In this document: positions 38,908-49,506 of the stretch, one piece after another
Position numbering within the stretch: position 1 is the first letter of the stretch
Layout of the letters: every line of letters begins with the position of its first letter
Assembly (NCBI GenBank): GCA_956465555.1
Contig: OY101124.1
Coordinates: 186,001 to 250,000, forward strand
DNA length: 64,000 nt
Origin: Nitzschia sp. pyKryTriq1
Lineage: Eukaryota > Bacillariophyta > Bacillariophyceae > Bacillariales > Bacillariaceae
Direction of reading: 5' to 3'
The notes under the pieces: generated by a model
Told to the model about the DNA's origin: nothing
What the model saw: only the letters and a program-made list of their open reading frames with translations
The model's database searches: none
Translations under genes and position numbers: made by a program

Positions 38908-40926
38908 GATGATTTATTGATAGTGCGGTGTTGTGTGGTGTGACTTTTTTGAAATAGAAAAAAAGAAAAGTAGTGATGATTGATTCCACCGAGTGTGTTT
39001 GGGTTGTCTTCCTTCTCCGTTCGATCAGTACGAGACTGACTACTACAACTACTCTAATAGACCTGCAAAAGTCAATTCCAATGTCAAAGGAATGAGTGGA
39101 GTCGTCGGTCGTCCGATTGTTGGCGGAACGATCGATGAATAATAATAAAAATAACTGAATGAATGAGTGTGGATGGGCGTTGTTTTACTCGTACCGAGAG
39201 GAATCCAAACCACACAAGCGTGCTTGCTTGCTTTGTTCGTTTGATCGGGGCGGGCCCACTTAGCTTGCGTGCTTGCTTGCTCTTGCTTTGAAAAAATACG
39301 AACGATGGCGGAGGCAAAAGATGGCTGCCGTTGAAAGCTACTTGTAGTCGTACACGACGTCCGTTACTCCGTTCAACAGAGAGTCAGCCGAGCTGGTGTT
39401 CGTTAAGTAACAAATACAATCATGTATATAATCATTCGTATTTTTGAATTGAACGTGGCATTGAGTCACGAGATGAGGTGCGCACTCGAACATTCCAATC
39501 TACGGATTTGAATATGTAAAGAAGGAATGTTGGCATCATGTTTTCCGTCGGCGTGATTTCTCGAGTCCGATCTCCGATCCGATGATCGGATTGTAGCCAA
39601 TTTCCAATTCCGACAAAAATGGCCAATCGATGTTCCGTTGCGCATATGATGGTGCTACAAGTATAGTCTAGAGTTGGCACAAACTCAGAACTACCTACTT
39701 GAATCATCCAGGCCATTTATTTGTTACTGCTTGTGCCAGCAAGAATAAAAGTCGGACGAGAAAGAACTCAAACAACATGTGAGTGTGATGGCTGGCCATA
39801 ACAACATACACGACATCGCATCGAGCTCACAGAATGGGGGGGGGGGGGCGAGAGCTCATCAATTCTACGGCATTTCGACTACTGGACCGGGCGCCGATAC
39901 TACTACCTAGAAAGCCGTCACTCATCGTGGTTGATGGATTCTTTGGTTCTAGTACGTATTCGGAAGAAACTCATCGGTCTGGATGGAGGGATGCTGATCT
40001 TGTCACAAACGCGAGCCAGTCTATACGCACGTGTCCATAATGGATGTTGCTTGTTGTTGTTGCTGCAGACTTTGCAATGACATTAAAAGATCGATGGGTG
40101 CAAACAAGCGAGTAGGGTGCTGCAAAAACGCGAGTACGCACCAGCCAGCACCATAGCCAGAACAACAATCTCAACAAAGAAGAGATACAACGCGTTGCGC
40201 CAGCACCATTTTTCTGGATTTGCCGTGAGAGGACTGACTCGAAGCAGGCGGAGGCAGAAGTCACTAGTATAGAGGAAGAGTTTCTTTTGGAAAGGACCTG
40301 GCTGGTACGGGTAGTACCGAGACTGTTGTTGTGGATCATCAGGTGTGCGTTTGTTGGTGACCTGTGTGCTGGATCTCGATGAACACCACGATCAAGACCT
40401 ACAATCAATAACAAGAAAATGCATCACCATGTGATGGAGCAGCATGCCACTGGTGTTTGTTGGTATGGGGTACTACCTGCTTAGGTGTATGTGGGTTGCA
40501 TCCCCTATATCATGGATTCGATTTGCAGAATTACAGACAGAAGCAACTCACGAGTTTCGCGGAAGAATCATGTCATAACACAAGGAAAAAGTCGTCCATA
40601 AACATGACCGCGTACGTATTCAGAATGGAGTTGTTGGCGTGCCGACGAAGAGGCAGAAGGAAATTTCACCATGATCTACTAGCATTTGGCTTGTTCATTC
40701 TTGCCAGCAGTAACGTTGTTCTAGGCACACGTTCTTGGAACGAACAAGTACCTGCTGCTGGTAAAACTCTAGTAGAAGTAAAATAAGCCACCAAATGACT
40801 GGAATGTAGTGATGCTGATAGAACAACATAGTATTGTTATAGAGTTCGGGTGGCCCAAGCTGCATGAGTACTCATACGACACTAGTATATTGCTTACTAC
40901 TCTGAGTAGTCAAGTCTACATTGCTA
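38908..40926. other. Two-kilobase gene-poor region
   Basis: Between the myosin start and the CbbY stop. Contains GCTTGCTTGC repeats (about 39210-39290), a G13 homopolymer at 39836-39848 and CTA/TAG-rich DNA. A short plus-strand frame near 40603-40786 has a hydrophobic N-terminal half but no recognisable family; I do not call it. Confidence 0.5.
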
Positions 40927-42050
40927 TTATTTCAAAAGCGATTCCAGCGTTTCAAGGGTTACACCCGTCGATGGGTCATCTCCAAGTTCTTCCACAATCA
41001 TATCCGCGCCGGTAAAGTCTTCGCCAGCAGTGTAGCTGCTCTTGGTCACGATACAGGAAATGCCCGCCGCCTTGGCGGCTCCTAGGCCAATATGAGAATC
41101 TTCTACAATCACGCATTTGGACTTGTCCAGTCCCATGGTATCGACCGCCAACAAATACACATCCGGGGCGGGTTTCTTCTTGGCGACCATATCCCCTGCA
41201 AATATTTGGAATTTGGCCGCCCGGTCGGGTCCCATGAGCGTCGCCACTAGATTCCGAACTGCCAATTCGTTACTCGTCGAGCAGACTGCCAATCGAAGCC
41301 CCGCCGCAATCGCATCGTCAATGACTCGCAATACTCCCGGTCGTAATGGGACTCCTCCCTCTTTGATCATATCCATGAATATATCCGTCTTTCGCAAATG
41401 CAATTCCTTGACTTTTTGCTTCCGTTCCTCGTCGTTCGCCATTGGAAATCCTTCCGGCCATCCCACTTCATTCCAATGTGCCGTCATTCGTTCTTTGCCT
41501 CCACCGACTTCCAAAAGCTTGCCGTATCGCTCCACGTCCCATACCGTATTCAATCGGCTCTGTTCAAAGGCCTGATTGAAGGCTGGTCGATGAGCATCTC
41601 GTTCCGTATCTGCCAAGACTCCGTCCATGTCCCAGAGAATCGCTTCGAGTTTGCTCATAGTAATACCACTGCTGCCACTACTAGTAGTAGCCTGCAGTTG
41701 AACTACTCCTAGTAGCGTCCTGCTGATGGTGCTGCAATTGTGGTAGTCATGTCGACGAAATGATAACGTTAGTAGCGTTATGTTATTTTTGTAGACGGCA
41801 GAAAGTAGCCACAGACCAAAACGATGACGAAGAAGGGACACCCTTACCGATGATGATGATGATGCTGTTGGTGCTGTTGACGGCCCACCCCCAAAAATAA
41901 TGTCGCATCCTCCCTGCCAGCATTACTATTCTTTCTGGTATTACTAGTACCGGGGGAGGAAAATGCGGCTGCGGCACCCACCACCACACAGAGAATAGTA
42001 CCCACCACAATAGCAGCACTAGCAGTAGTCTTCGATTGCTGCCACCACAT
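40927..42050 (-). CDS. cbbY: Plastid-targeted CbbY-type HAD phosphatase, 2 exons
   Basis: Exon 1 is 42050-41848 and exon 2 is 41731-40927. The intron (116 bp) has a GTAAGG donor, a TACTAAC branch point and an ATTGCAG acceptor. The phase-2 junction is restored exactly, giving 335 residues. Exon 1 encodes a signal peptide ending GAAAAF|SSPG (Phe30), a diatom ASAFAP-type plastid motif, then a basic transit-like stretch. Exon 2 is a full HAD enzyme: DMDGVLAD (Asp102/Asp104), GGGKERMTA, LRPGV, CSTSNE, KKKPAPDVY, VEDSHIG and CIVTKSSYT, closely matching CbbY. Plant and bacterial CbbY dephosphorylates xylulose-1,5-bisphosphate, a misfire inhibitor of Rubisco (established), so a stromal Rubisco-maintenance role is inferred. 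Without the intron, the second exon alone appears to start at 41841 with a spurious N-terminus. Confidence 0.92.
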
Positions 42051-42966
42051 TCCTTTTGCTTTTGAGTATTATTGTCTATACCCGACTGTGATACGGTATG
42101 AGAGGCGAGAGGAGTTTGTTTGTTGAAAGAGAGGAAACAGGGAGATCCGATGCGATGACGCGAGTTTTATGAGAGGGAGGTTTGGATTTCACTCCGACGC
42201 GCGTCAGTGATGGTGAGAGGTCTGTGAGCTCTCGTCGGAAGAGCATCCGTGACTGACTCCTCCTCGAAGGAGGGAATGAAAGAAATACAGGATTGTCCTC
42301 GTCGGTAAAGCATACCGGCAGTACTCTAGAGTATTACTTCTTCCACCTTCCACTTTCATGATCAACAACACCACCACCAACAACAACATCTCTGCTCCGT
42401 ACTTTTCTAGTCTGCTACAGAAAGTACTTCTACACTCCCCCGGCTGAGCAAGATGATCGTAAACTAGTAGTATAGTGGTCTAGCTGAAGCCCCATTCAAG
42501 AATGTAGTACGCTGCTTGTTCTCTACAGTCTAGAGGGCCTGCTAGACTAGTAGACGACTCCTCTTCTACTCTCTAAACAAGGCAGCAGAACCAGCATTGC
42601 AACAACAACAACAACAACAGATACTAATACTAAAATGATAATTGTATCTACATCTGGAGCAACATGATTTCCTTCCCCGAATGATTGATTGATTGATTGA
42701 TTGATTCTTCACAACATGGAATGTGACTGATGAAAAAATATACGACTGGCTCCCCGTGTGTCTGTGGGTGTGTCCCGCGAAAGAAATCAAAGACCATACC
42801 CACCCAACAAACAAGAATGCATTAGTCAGTCATATCAATCCTATCTATCCATCCATCCATCCATCCATCCAACCTGCATGAATCCATCCATCCATCCATC
42901 CACCCACAACCACCACAACAGCCACGACGATACTACTTATCCAGCATCCATGCATCATTCCAGCAT
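42051..42966. other. Intergenic region, no gene seen
   Basis: CTACTAG-rich DNA, a GATT tetranucleotide run near 42680-42706 and two ATCC microsatellites (42845-42870 and 42882-42903). A plus-strand open frame across the ATCC repeats is antisense to the next gene and is judged a shadow. Confidence 0.5.
42845..42903 (+). repeat. (ATCC)n microsatellites
   Basis: Two ATCC tetranucleotide runs separated by about 11 bp in the 3' flank of the 137-aa plastid gene. Confidence 0.88.
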
Positions 42967-43544
42967 CTACGAAACGGTTCGTGTCAGAACATGTCCATAC
43001 AAGTTCAATTCCGACCAAAAGACGGCAGTGACCCATTTTCGCCTACGGGTGGCGACAGGCCGACCCGCACCAGTAGCAGCAGCAGCAGCAGCAGGAACCA
43101 TATCCGATTTCTTGTCTGTGAAATCCGCCACGGACAAGCCTCCGGCAGTTTCCGACGAAATTCGGGGTGCCACGACAGGTGGCATCATTGGCATTTTATC
43201 ATCGGCGCTACCGACCATCATGTTGGGGCCGGAAAAGTTTTCCTTGACATCGCCCAAAGTGTTGAGAGACGCACTGAAGGAAGGAAGGAAGGAAGGAAGG
43301 ATGAGAAACACGTTGTAGCTTGCATAGTACAATGTCATATCCCGGATGCGACCTCCACCGCGCTATAAATAAATCGCACGCCGCATTCATTCATGCACTC
43401 AACACATACACATACACATACGAATGCGAATACTTACAGCTTGCTGGAGGCGAGAACATCCGATCGCTTGGAAACAAATGCCGTTGGAGAAAAGGCAGAG
43501 ACCGCCAGGGCGAAGAAGAGAATCGAGAAAAGGGTGCGGAACAT
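42967..43544 (-). CDS. Small plastid-targeted protein of unknown function, 2 exons
   Basis: Exon 1 is 43544-43438 (MFRTLFSILFFALAVSAF then SPTAF). It is a textbook diatom bipartite plastid presequence: short hydrophobic signal peptide, Ala-Phe cleavage motif (VSAF|SP) and a basic, Ser-rich start of the transit region. The donor is CT|GTAAGT. The intron (164 bp) ends in a (CTTC)n polypyrimidine tract and CAG at 43274. Exon 2 is 43273-42967 and phase is restored, giving 137 residues. The mature part (LNTLGDVKENFSGPNMMVG, Met/Pro-rich, Ala-rich near VPAAAAAATGAG, basic TRRRKW, then a hydrophobic end) matches no family I know. It has no clear membrane span. A further intron near the 3' end cannot be excluded. 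It lies about 0.9 kb upstream of the plastid CbbY gene on the same strand. Confidence 0.72.
43277..43300 (+). repeat. (AAGG)n microsatellite forming an intron polypyrimidine tract
   Basis: On the minus strand it is CTTC repeats directly preceding the CAG acceptor of the 137-aa plastid gene. Confidence 0.85.
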
Positions 43545-44742
43545 GTTGGAGCTTAGATTGTTAGAGAATAGAGGAATATCAGGTGAGGATATTGTGAGTG
43601 ATGGGCGATAGGGGCACCAAGGAGCAGAATAAGAGGCTTTTGTTGGCGTCGCTTCGCTTTGCTTTGCTCGTTCCGCTCTACTAGCTACGGTAGCTTTGGC
43701 GGCAATCCAATTTTTCAAAACGAAAAGGAGATGGACCAATCACCAATCACCGCAATCGAGATATTGATTTGATTTGATAATAATGCGGGCGCACCCAGCA
43801 GCAGCAGGCAGCATTGCTGCTACAATTAGTATGGTACAGTGGCTCTACGACTATGTACTACCGGTACCAGTACTGAAGCTGGATGCGGCAGCATCGTCAG
43901 TCGTCGATTTGATAGGTGGATCTCGCGACTGACGTGTTGGTTGTTGTTGGTTGTTGGCGGCAGGCATGCTTTTTTGAAATTTTAGGATTCTTTCGTCTGG
44001 ACGGCGACCGCAAAAAGTATCTTCTCGTCGTGGAAAGGGGCAATCCTGAAGATTGATGAATCGAATCATCCCCCTTTTTCATTTCCCACAAAAAGTGGAG
44101 TGTGTGTTTTCCGCACGCGCAAGACCAAAAATTTCCTTCAGCGAATTTTTGACGATGACCTCTCCGCGTTTTGTGCCGCCTCAATCATAAACAACGACTC
44201 CGCACCTTCATTCATATAGACGCATCACGATGAATGAGGAGGAGTCGTTGCTTATCGTCGTCGGCGTCGAGAGTATAGTCTACGCACAGTACTGAGTATT
44301 GTGTCGAAAAGAATGAGACTCCTAGACCCAAGAAAGAAATGAGGATGAATGATGAGAGTGATGAGGCCTCCGACCTGCTGCTCCGCTCCGCTCAGTCGGA
44401 ATGAAAGATGATGATGATGATGATGATGATGATGCATAATGATGATTCCATGCTGCACCGCAGCAGCAGCACCTCTCCGCCGCCACTTCGCACCATCATC
44501 ATCATCACTGGCGGATGTCGAGAATTGCATTTGATTCCGAAAAATGAGGGTGATGAGACTCCTCCTCCTGCTCATCGCATCTTCATAAAATATGGAGGAG
44601 TCTCTTCGGAATGCATAATTTGGATCCATGCTGAAATTTTGGCACAGCCAGCCAGCAGTCACTTTTTGTCTTGATTTCTTGGGCTCACAAAACTTTTTGA
44701 GCTCGCAGTGTAAAGATCATTCTCAACACGCGCCACCCAAAC
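43545..44742. other. Divergent intergenic region, no gene seen
   Basis: Lies between the minus-strand plastid gene and the plus-strand zinc-knuckle gene, so it probably contains both promoters. Includes a TACCGGTA octamer (43859) and a GAT/ATG trinucleotide run near 44408-44435. Frames rich in His or Met here come from that run. Confidence 0.5.
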
Positions 44743-47569
44743 ATGGTGACGGAAACGCTCGAAAAGACTGTGTCGGATGACTCTTCTGCGGCGCATGATC
44801 GTCATCATCCAGCAGCAGTAGAAGCAACAGAAGCAGCAGCAACAGCAGCAGCAGCAGCAGCCCAAGCATCTCCATCCTCGTGGTCGACGACCAGCAAGCG
44901 TCAGGGTCGTCCCGATGACAGGAGCGAAGAGGAGGAGGACGAGGATCATCCTCTCCCTTTGGTCTCCAAGGATTCTCATGGATCGTCCTCGGCGGCTGCT
45001 CTTTCACCGCCACCAGCTCGTCACCACCATCACCATCCAAAAGTCTTAGTGTCGGATCCTTCGGAAAACCCGGATGCTGCCATGGCGGCGGCGGCGGCGG
45101 CGGCGGATGCTGCCAAGAGAAGTCCTGGTGATGCGTCGCCAGCATTGAAAGCCCATGCGATCAACACGCACCACCACCACCACCACCAGGATTCTTCTTG
45201 GCATCGACGTGCTCCTTGGCCTTTGCTGTCGTCGCCCATTTCTACTAGGAATGTCAAGAGACCATCACATGGTGGAGAAACGATGAGTACCAGTACTCCA
45301 GGCTTTCAACCATCTCCGGCGATGGGTGGGGTAAGTGGTCCGTTTGTTGGACGTTCGTTGGATGTAACATTTTGTGCTTTTCCATTCCTCATTTCTCTTT
45401 CTCGTTCTCTTTCCATTCTAGTGGCCGCAACGAAGTCCCATCAAGCCGGAACACGACCAGGAAGTGGCATCCTTTGCCTTGTTTACTCAGTCCTTTGATA
45501 CGTTGAGTGGTGATGATTCGTCGGGTCATCCCTTTCTGAGAGGCAGTCCCGGAAAGGCTGCAGCGGCGGCAGCACATCAATCCTCCCTGCCACAGAAATC
45601 AGTACCAACAGCATCGTCGTCGTCGTCCTCCCATCCACCTCGAAAGATTCAAGTATTGGTAGGGGGTCGTGGTGGTCCACGTACGGACTTGGAAATGGGA
45701 GATATTTCACCCATTAAACTTATGGAAGATCCGCAGCCGCAGCCGCGGCAGCAACTCCCTTACCAGCATCCCCCGTCGTCTCATTCTTCTTCTCGCGGTC
45801 ATCATCATGATCAAGGAGAGCGCCACCGTTACCACCACCACCACCACCACCATGGTGTAGAAGGTCGTGCGGGTCGCTATCAGCATTACTACTCGGCGGA
45901 GCAAGAACAACCACCACCACCACCACCACCACCCGTGTACTACGATTATCATTACAACGGACGACACGACGAGCCACCACCGGCAGCACGTGAAACAGGC
46001 AGACCAGCATTACCATCTAATAGTACCTACAATGCCAATGGATACTCGACCTCCGGTGCCTCGAATCCATTCTTTGTCCTCCGGTCGGTTCGCCATGCGT
46101 TTGATCAGTGCACCTACAAGCTGCCTTGCTTGCTGTCTGATCCTCACCACGTGGGTCTTCCAGTTGTCAATTTGAGTCCATATGCATCCTCGATTCAACG
46201 ATACCAACAAGACGGCGAGCATGCTGCTGCCAGCCCTGGAGAAATGGATCTGGCTCGCCGTCGCGTGGATTCGACCGTACATGCCTTTGGAGGGTATTAT
46301 ACTACTGTTCCACCACCACCAGCAGCAGAGGCAGCACGATCCTCCTCGCATCCATCGGCCATTTTTCGGGATCGCAAATCCGAACAAAAGGAGTACTATG
46401 ACAGCCGCTTTCATCGCCGATACGTGGTGGCGGGAAATCATATTTCATGGGAAGTGGAAAGCAATCCTCCTGTGCTGCTGATGCCATCGTCAGAACATGG
46501 AGCGAGTCGGCTTCGGGACTCCTCGCTGTACCCTGGCGACAATCCGAATCATCATCATGCGGGCAATGGTGGTGGTGATGAGGATCCAGATGATATGCTG
46601 GAAAATCACGATGGATCGGTGGTTCCAATGGATGCTAGTCAGCAAAAGATGAAATACCGTTGCAAGCTTTGTGGACAGCTCAAGCAAAACCACAACTGTC
46701 CTTATCAGCAGTCGCTTCAGCGAAGCATTGCCGTCATGGTATACCCAGCCGTCAATGCCTTTACGGCTTGCGAACCGGGCGTCTTGACCAAGCCCCTATC
46801 GGAAATGAACAATTTTGTTTCGTACGATGAAGCCTCTTTTGATCCTCCTCCTCCCCACTACAACAAGGGGACGTCGCCGGACTGCCACGGCCGGATCACT
46901 CATGTCACTCCCGAAACGACGACCAAGACGACGCACTTGCTCCACTCCCCCGAATCTTCCTTGTCCACACGCTCAGGACAGGTTGTCCATCATCACCATC
47001 ATCATCCGCCTCACTACCACCAGGATCATCCTTCAAATATTAATTATGATGACCCGTCTCCTCATCGTGCTGGCCAAAAGCGAAACCATTCCCACGTCGA
47101 TACTAGTGCGAGTATGGCTGTTACTACCACGCCACCATCGACGGATCGAATGGCTGCTGCCAACAGCACATCGCGCTCCAGCCCTTCCTACTTTGTTCCG
47201 AGTACTTTGGGGCTCCGCCCCGAACATTATCGCGCCGTAACACCTCGCAAGATGGACGATGGGTCGTCGCCGTCCTCTTTGGTCGGTGTTGATGGTACCA
47301 GTAGTGAAGAGTATCAATATCCTCATGTTCCCTTGACCTTTCAAGAACGCAAGCGCTTGAGTGATACGCTCTTTTTTCTGTCCAAAGAGATTCCGACCAT
47401 GACCGATCTTGTCGCTCCGCTCTTGAGAATGGCCCGAGAACGAAACGAGTGGGATTTGGCTGTGGCCCAAATCTTGGCGCAATTGGTTGTGGCACTATAT
47501 TGTGCGGAAGGGGATCATTGTCTAGTCGGGTTGCAGCGGTATCTTTTGGGCATTGGCATTTCTTGTTGA
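44743..47569 (+). CDS. Large low-complexity protein with zinc-knuckle motif and conserved C-terminus, 2 exons
   Basis: Exon 1 is 44743-45330 and exon 2 is 45422-47569, with donor GGG|GTAAGTGG, acceptor CATTCTAG and phase 0, giving 911 residues. The first 600 residues are Ala, His, Ser, Pro and Asp/Glu-rich and presumably disordered. At residues 608-624 there is a compact motif YRCKLCGQLKQNHNCPY (Cys610, Cys613, His620, Cys622), a CxxC-x6-HxC zinc-knuckle-like site. Downstream is VYPAVNAFTACEPGVLTKPL. The last 80 residues (LTFQERKRLSDTLFFLSKEI, then WDLAVAQILAQLVVALYCAEGDHCLVGLQRYLLGIG) form an ordered helical block. I associate both blocks with stramenopile-specific proteins, but know no function. 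Nuclear nucleic-acid or protein binding is plausible (inference). Exon 1 on its own would run on to a false stop at 45498. Confidence 0.8.
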
Positions 47570-47671
47570 AAGATCATTCATTCCCCTCCCTCTGAACTGA
47601 TTAAGAGGACGCCCACTGTATACTAGAATACTATTTGGTTAATGTTATGTCGAGTCGTTTTAAAGAACAAA

Positions 47672-48337
47672 TTAAACAGCTACTCTTTGGATGCAAGGTT
47701 GCATACCGGTAGTACATGTAGTGGCAGACGATCCACACGGACGCGTTTGTGCTGGAAGGGATTTTTGCTTCTCTTCGCGCACGTCTTCGGCGTCACTGTG
47801 GCCACGAGCAAGGGCGAGTTCGAGCGAGACTCGCGATTCTTGTGCAAGCTTCTTGGCTAGTTCCTCGGGCTCGTCGACTCCGTTGAGCTTTTGCTGTCGA
47901 AGCTCTGCAAAGAGGGCGGATCGGACCTTGGAGATTCGGGCTCTGCGTTCTTCCTTGGTAGCATCGTCCTCGATACCTCGGAAACAATATTCGTTGCTGT
48001 TGTTACCATTAAATCGCCCAGCCTTCATCATACGAAGAAGGACTCGATTTTTCGATTTCATCTTCTTGAAGTCATCCGGTCGGTAGTAGGAGTTGAGAAT
48101 ATCCTCAGGAGACATGTCTTCAACCTTCTCAATGAGTTGCACCTGGTTTTGGTCCAAGCTAAACATGACCGAGGGCTTGTTCTGAGAATCTCGAGAATGA
48201 TCAGAGAAGAATCCGATGCTGCTGCTGTCGGCGAAAGGTGCGAGAGGAGGCATGGCGGTGATGAATTTGGGATTAGATTGTTTTCGAGACGACTGCTGGT
48301 TGATGTTCAGTTGCGAGATCGTAAATTTGTGAGCCAT
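47672..48337 (-). CDS. Conserved-type diatom hypothetical protein (221 aa)
   Basis: Single exon, convergent with the preceding gene (103 bp between stops). The N-terminal 60 residues are Ser/Asn-rich. The core, residues 70-195, contains EDILNSYYRPDDFKKMKS, then a central YCFRGIEDDATKEERRARIS, then AELRQQKLNGVDEPEELAKKLAQ and SLELALARGHSDAEDV. This 'YY...D...FRGxE...R...EQ/RQ...A' pattern recurs in many diatom paralogues of unknown function (recognition from memory, not searched). All-helical and charged, no targeting signal. The C-terminal 25 residues diverge into a Cys/Thr-rich tail. Confidence 0.78.
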   Translation of the reverse strand: MAHKFTISQLNINQQSSRKQSNPKFITAMPPLAPFADSSSIGFFSDHSRDSQNKPSVMFSLDQNQVQLIEKVEDMSPEDILNSYYRPDDFKKMKSKNRVLLRMMKAGRFNGNNSNEYCFRGIEDDATKEERRARISKVRSALFAELRQQKLNGVDEPEELAKKLAQESRVSLELALARGHSDAEDVREEKQKSLPAQTRPCGSSATTCTTGMQPCIQRVAV

Positions 48338-49506
48338 ATCCGACTATTCAAACAAGCAAGAAGTCGTCATCTCGGTAGTTAGCACCACCGTTTTTTCCCC
48401 CCAGCGAAAAAATCTCCGGCGGAGGAATTATTCGGGCTCTGCACCACTGCATAAGTACATATGCGGTACTGTAGTGACACAATTCGTAATAATCCCACTG
48501 TACTGGTACAGTTGCTACGATTAGAGGTAGTCGTGGCACGCATCTCTAGGCAGCGTTTAAGTAAAACCACAAGGCTTATTTTTACGAGTATCACCAAAAT
48601 ATCAATTGTGGTCCCGGGAGAAATTACATAAATAAATCAACTGGGACGAAGGACTAATCGTCATCGGCCTTCGAAATTTGAAAATGCACGAGAAAGGAAG
48701 AATGCCACCTATGTATTGTACTCGTACTTTGATATATCCACCTTGAACTATAGGTTCGGTACGTTCGGTGCAGTTCTATCAAAAGCCTTATAATACCCCG
48801 TTCGCAAGTTAGAATTACTGTAGATTGATTTCCTCTCCGGCCACTTCCTCGTACTGTGTCTACAGTCGGTATACGGCAGGTAGTACATCATTTACATCTC
48901 TCCAAACTCCCGACACGGTCGATTATGGTTTGAGCAAACAACTATGCCTATGCTTAGAAAGGTTGATGTCAGTGGTAGTCAAAAGCACCCGCTAGTCTCC
49001 AGTTTTCCAGTGGTACAACATTATTTTGTTATTTGTTATGTTGGGTAGAAACTACTTATTTCGTTCTCCTACTTATACTTCCGCTAACTACTGCTACTAC
49101 TTGCAATGCAACTTCAAAAACAAGTAAGGTATTGTAACTTACGAATATGCCCACCGATTCATTAGACGGCACCTACCGACCTTTACTTACCCACTAACTA
49201 CCCCGCGGAAGGAATATCCGCTAAAACAAAGTGATAGAACAGACACCATGACAACTCTACCGGTACGAATATGCCTCTTTCTCACAATTTCCATCTTCTA
49301 CTCTACTAGCTAGTAGAGTCCGCTATATTACTCGGAGAAATAATATTCATCTGGTACAGGCGGCAACTAAACTCGTACGACTACCGCTGCACTTTACGGA
49401 TACTGACAAGTGAATGCGCTTTTGTCAAAAGAAGAACACAAGAGCAGATCCTCCTTGTTGTCCCCATCGACATCAAAAGTAGATATCAAAGAGATAAAGA
49501 CGAATC
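48338..49506. other. Divergent intergenic region, no gene seen
   Basis: About 1.2 kb of AT- and TAC/GTA-rich DNA between two divergently transcribed genes, with one TACCGGTA octamer (49258). I see no RNA gene or coding similarity. Confidence 0.5.

Noticed and set aside
40457-40786. 109-codon plus-strand frame with a hydrophobic stretch
   Set aside because: Could be a small membrane protein, but there is no start context preference, no family and no neighbouring exon; not enough to call.
42845-42903. CRISPR-like regularly spaced repeats
   Set aside because: Simple tetranucleotide microsatellites without spacers, in a eukaryotic nuclear context.
42758-43318. 186-codon plus-strand frame across ATCC repeats
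   Set aside because: Antisense shadow of the 137-aa plastid gene, whose presequence, splice sites and phase are convincing; the first part is a translated microsatellite.
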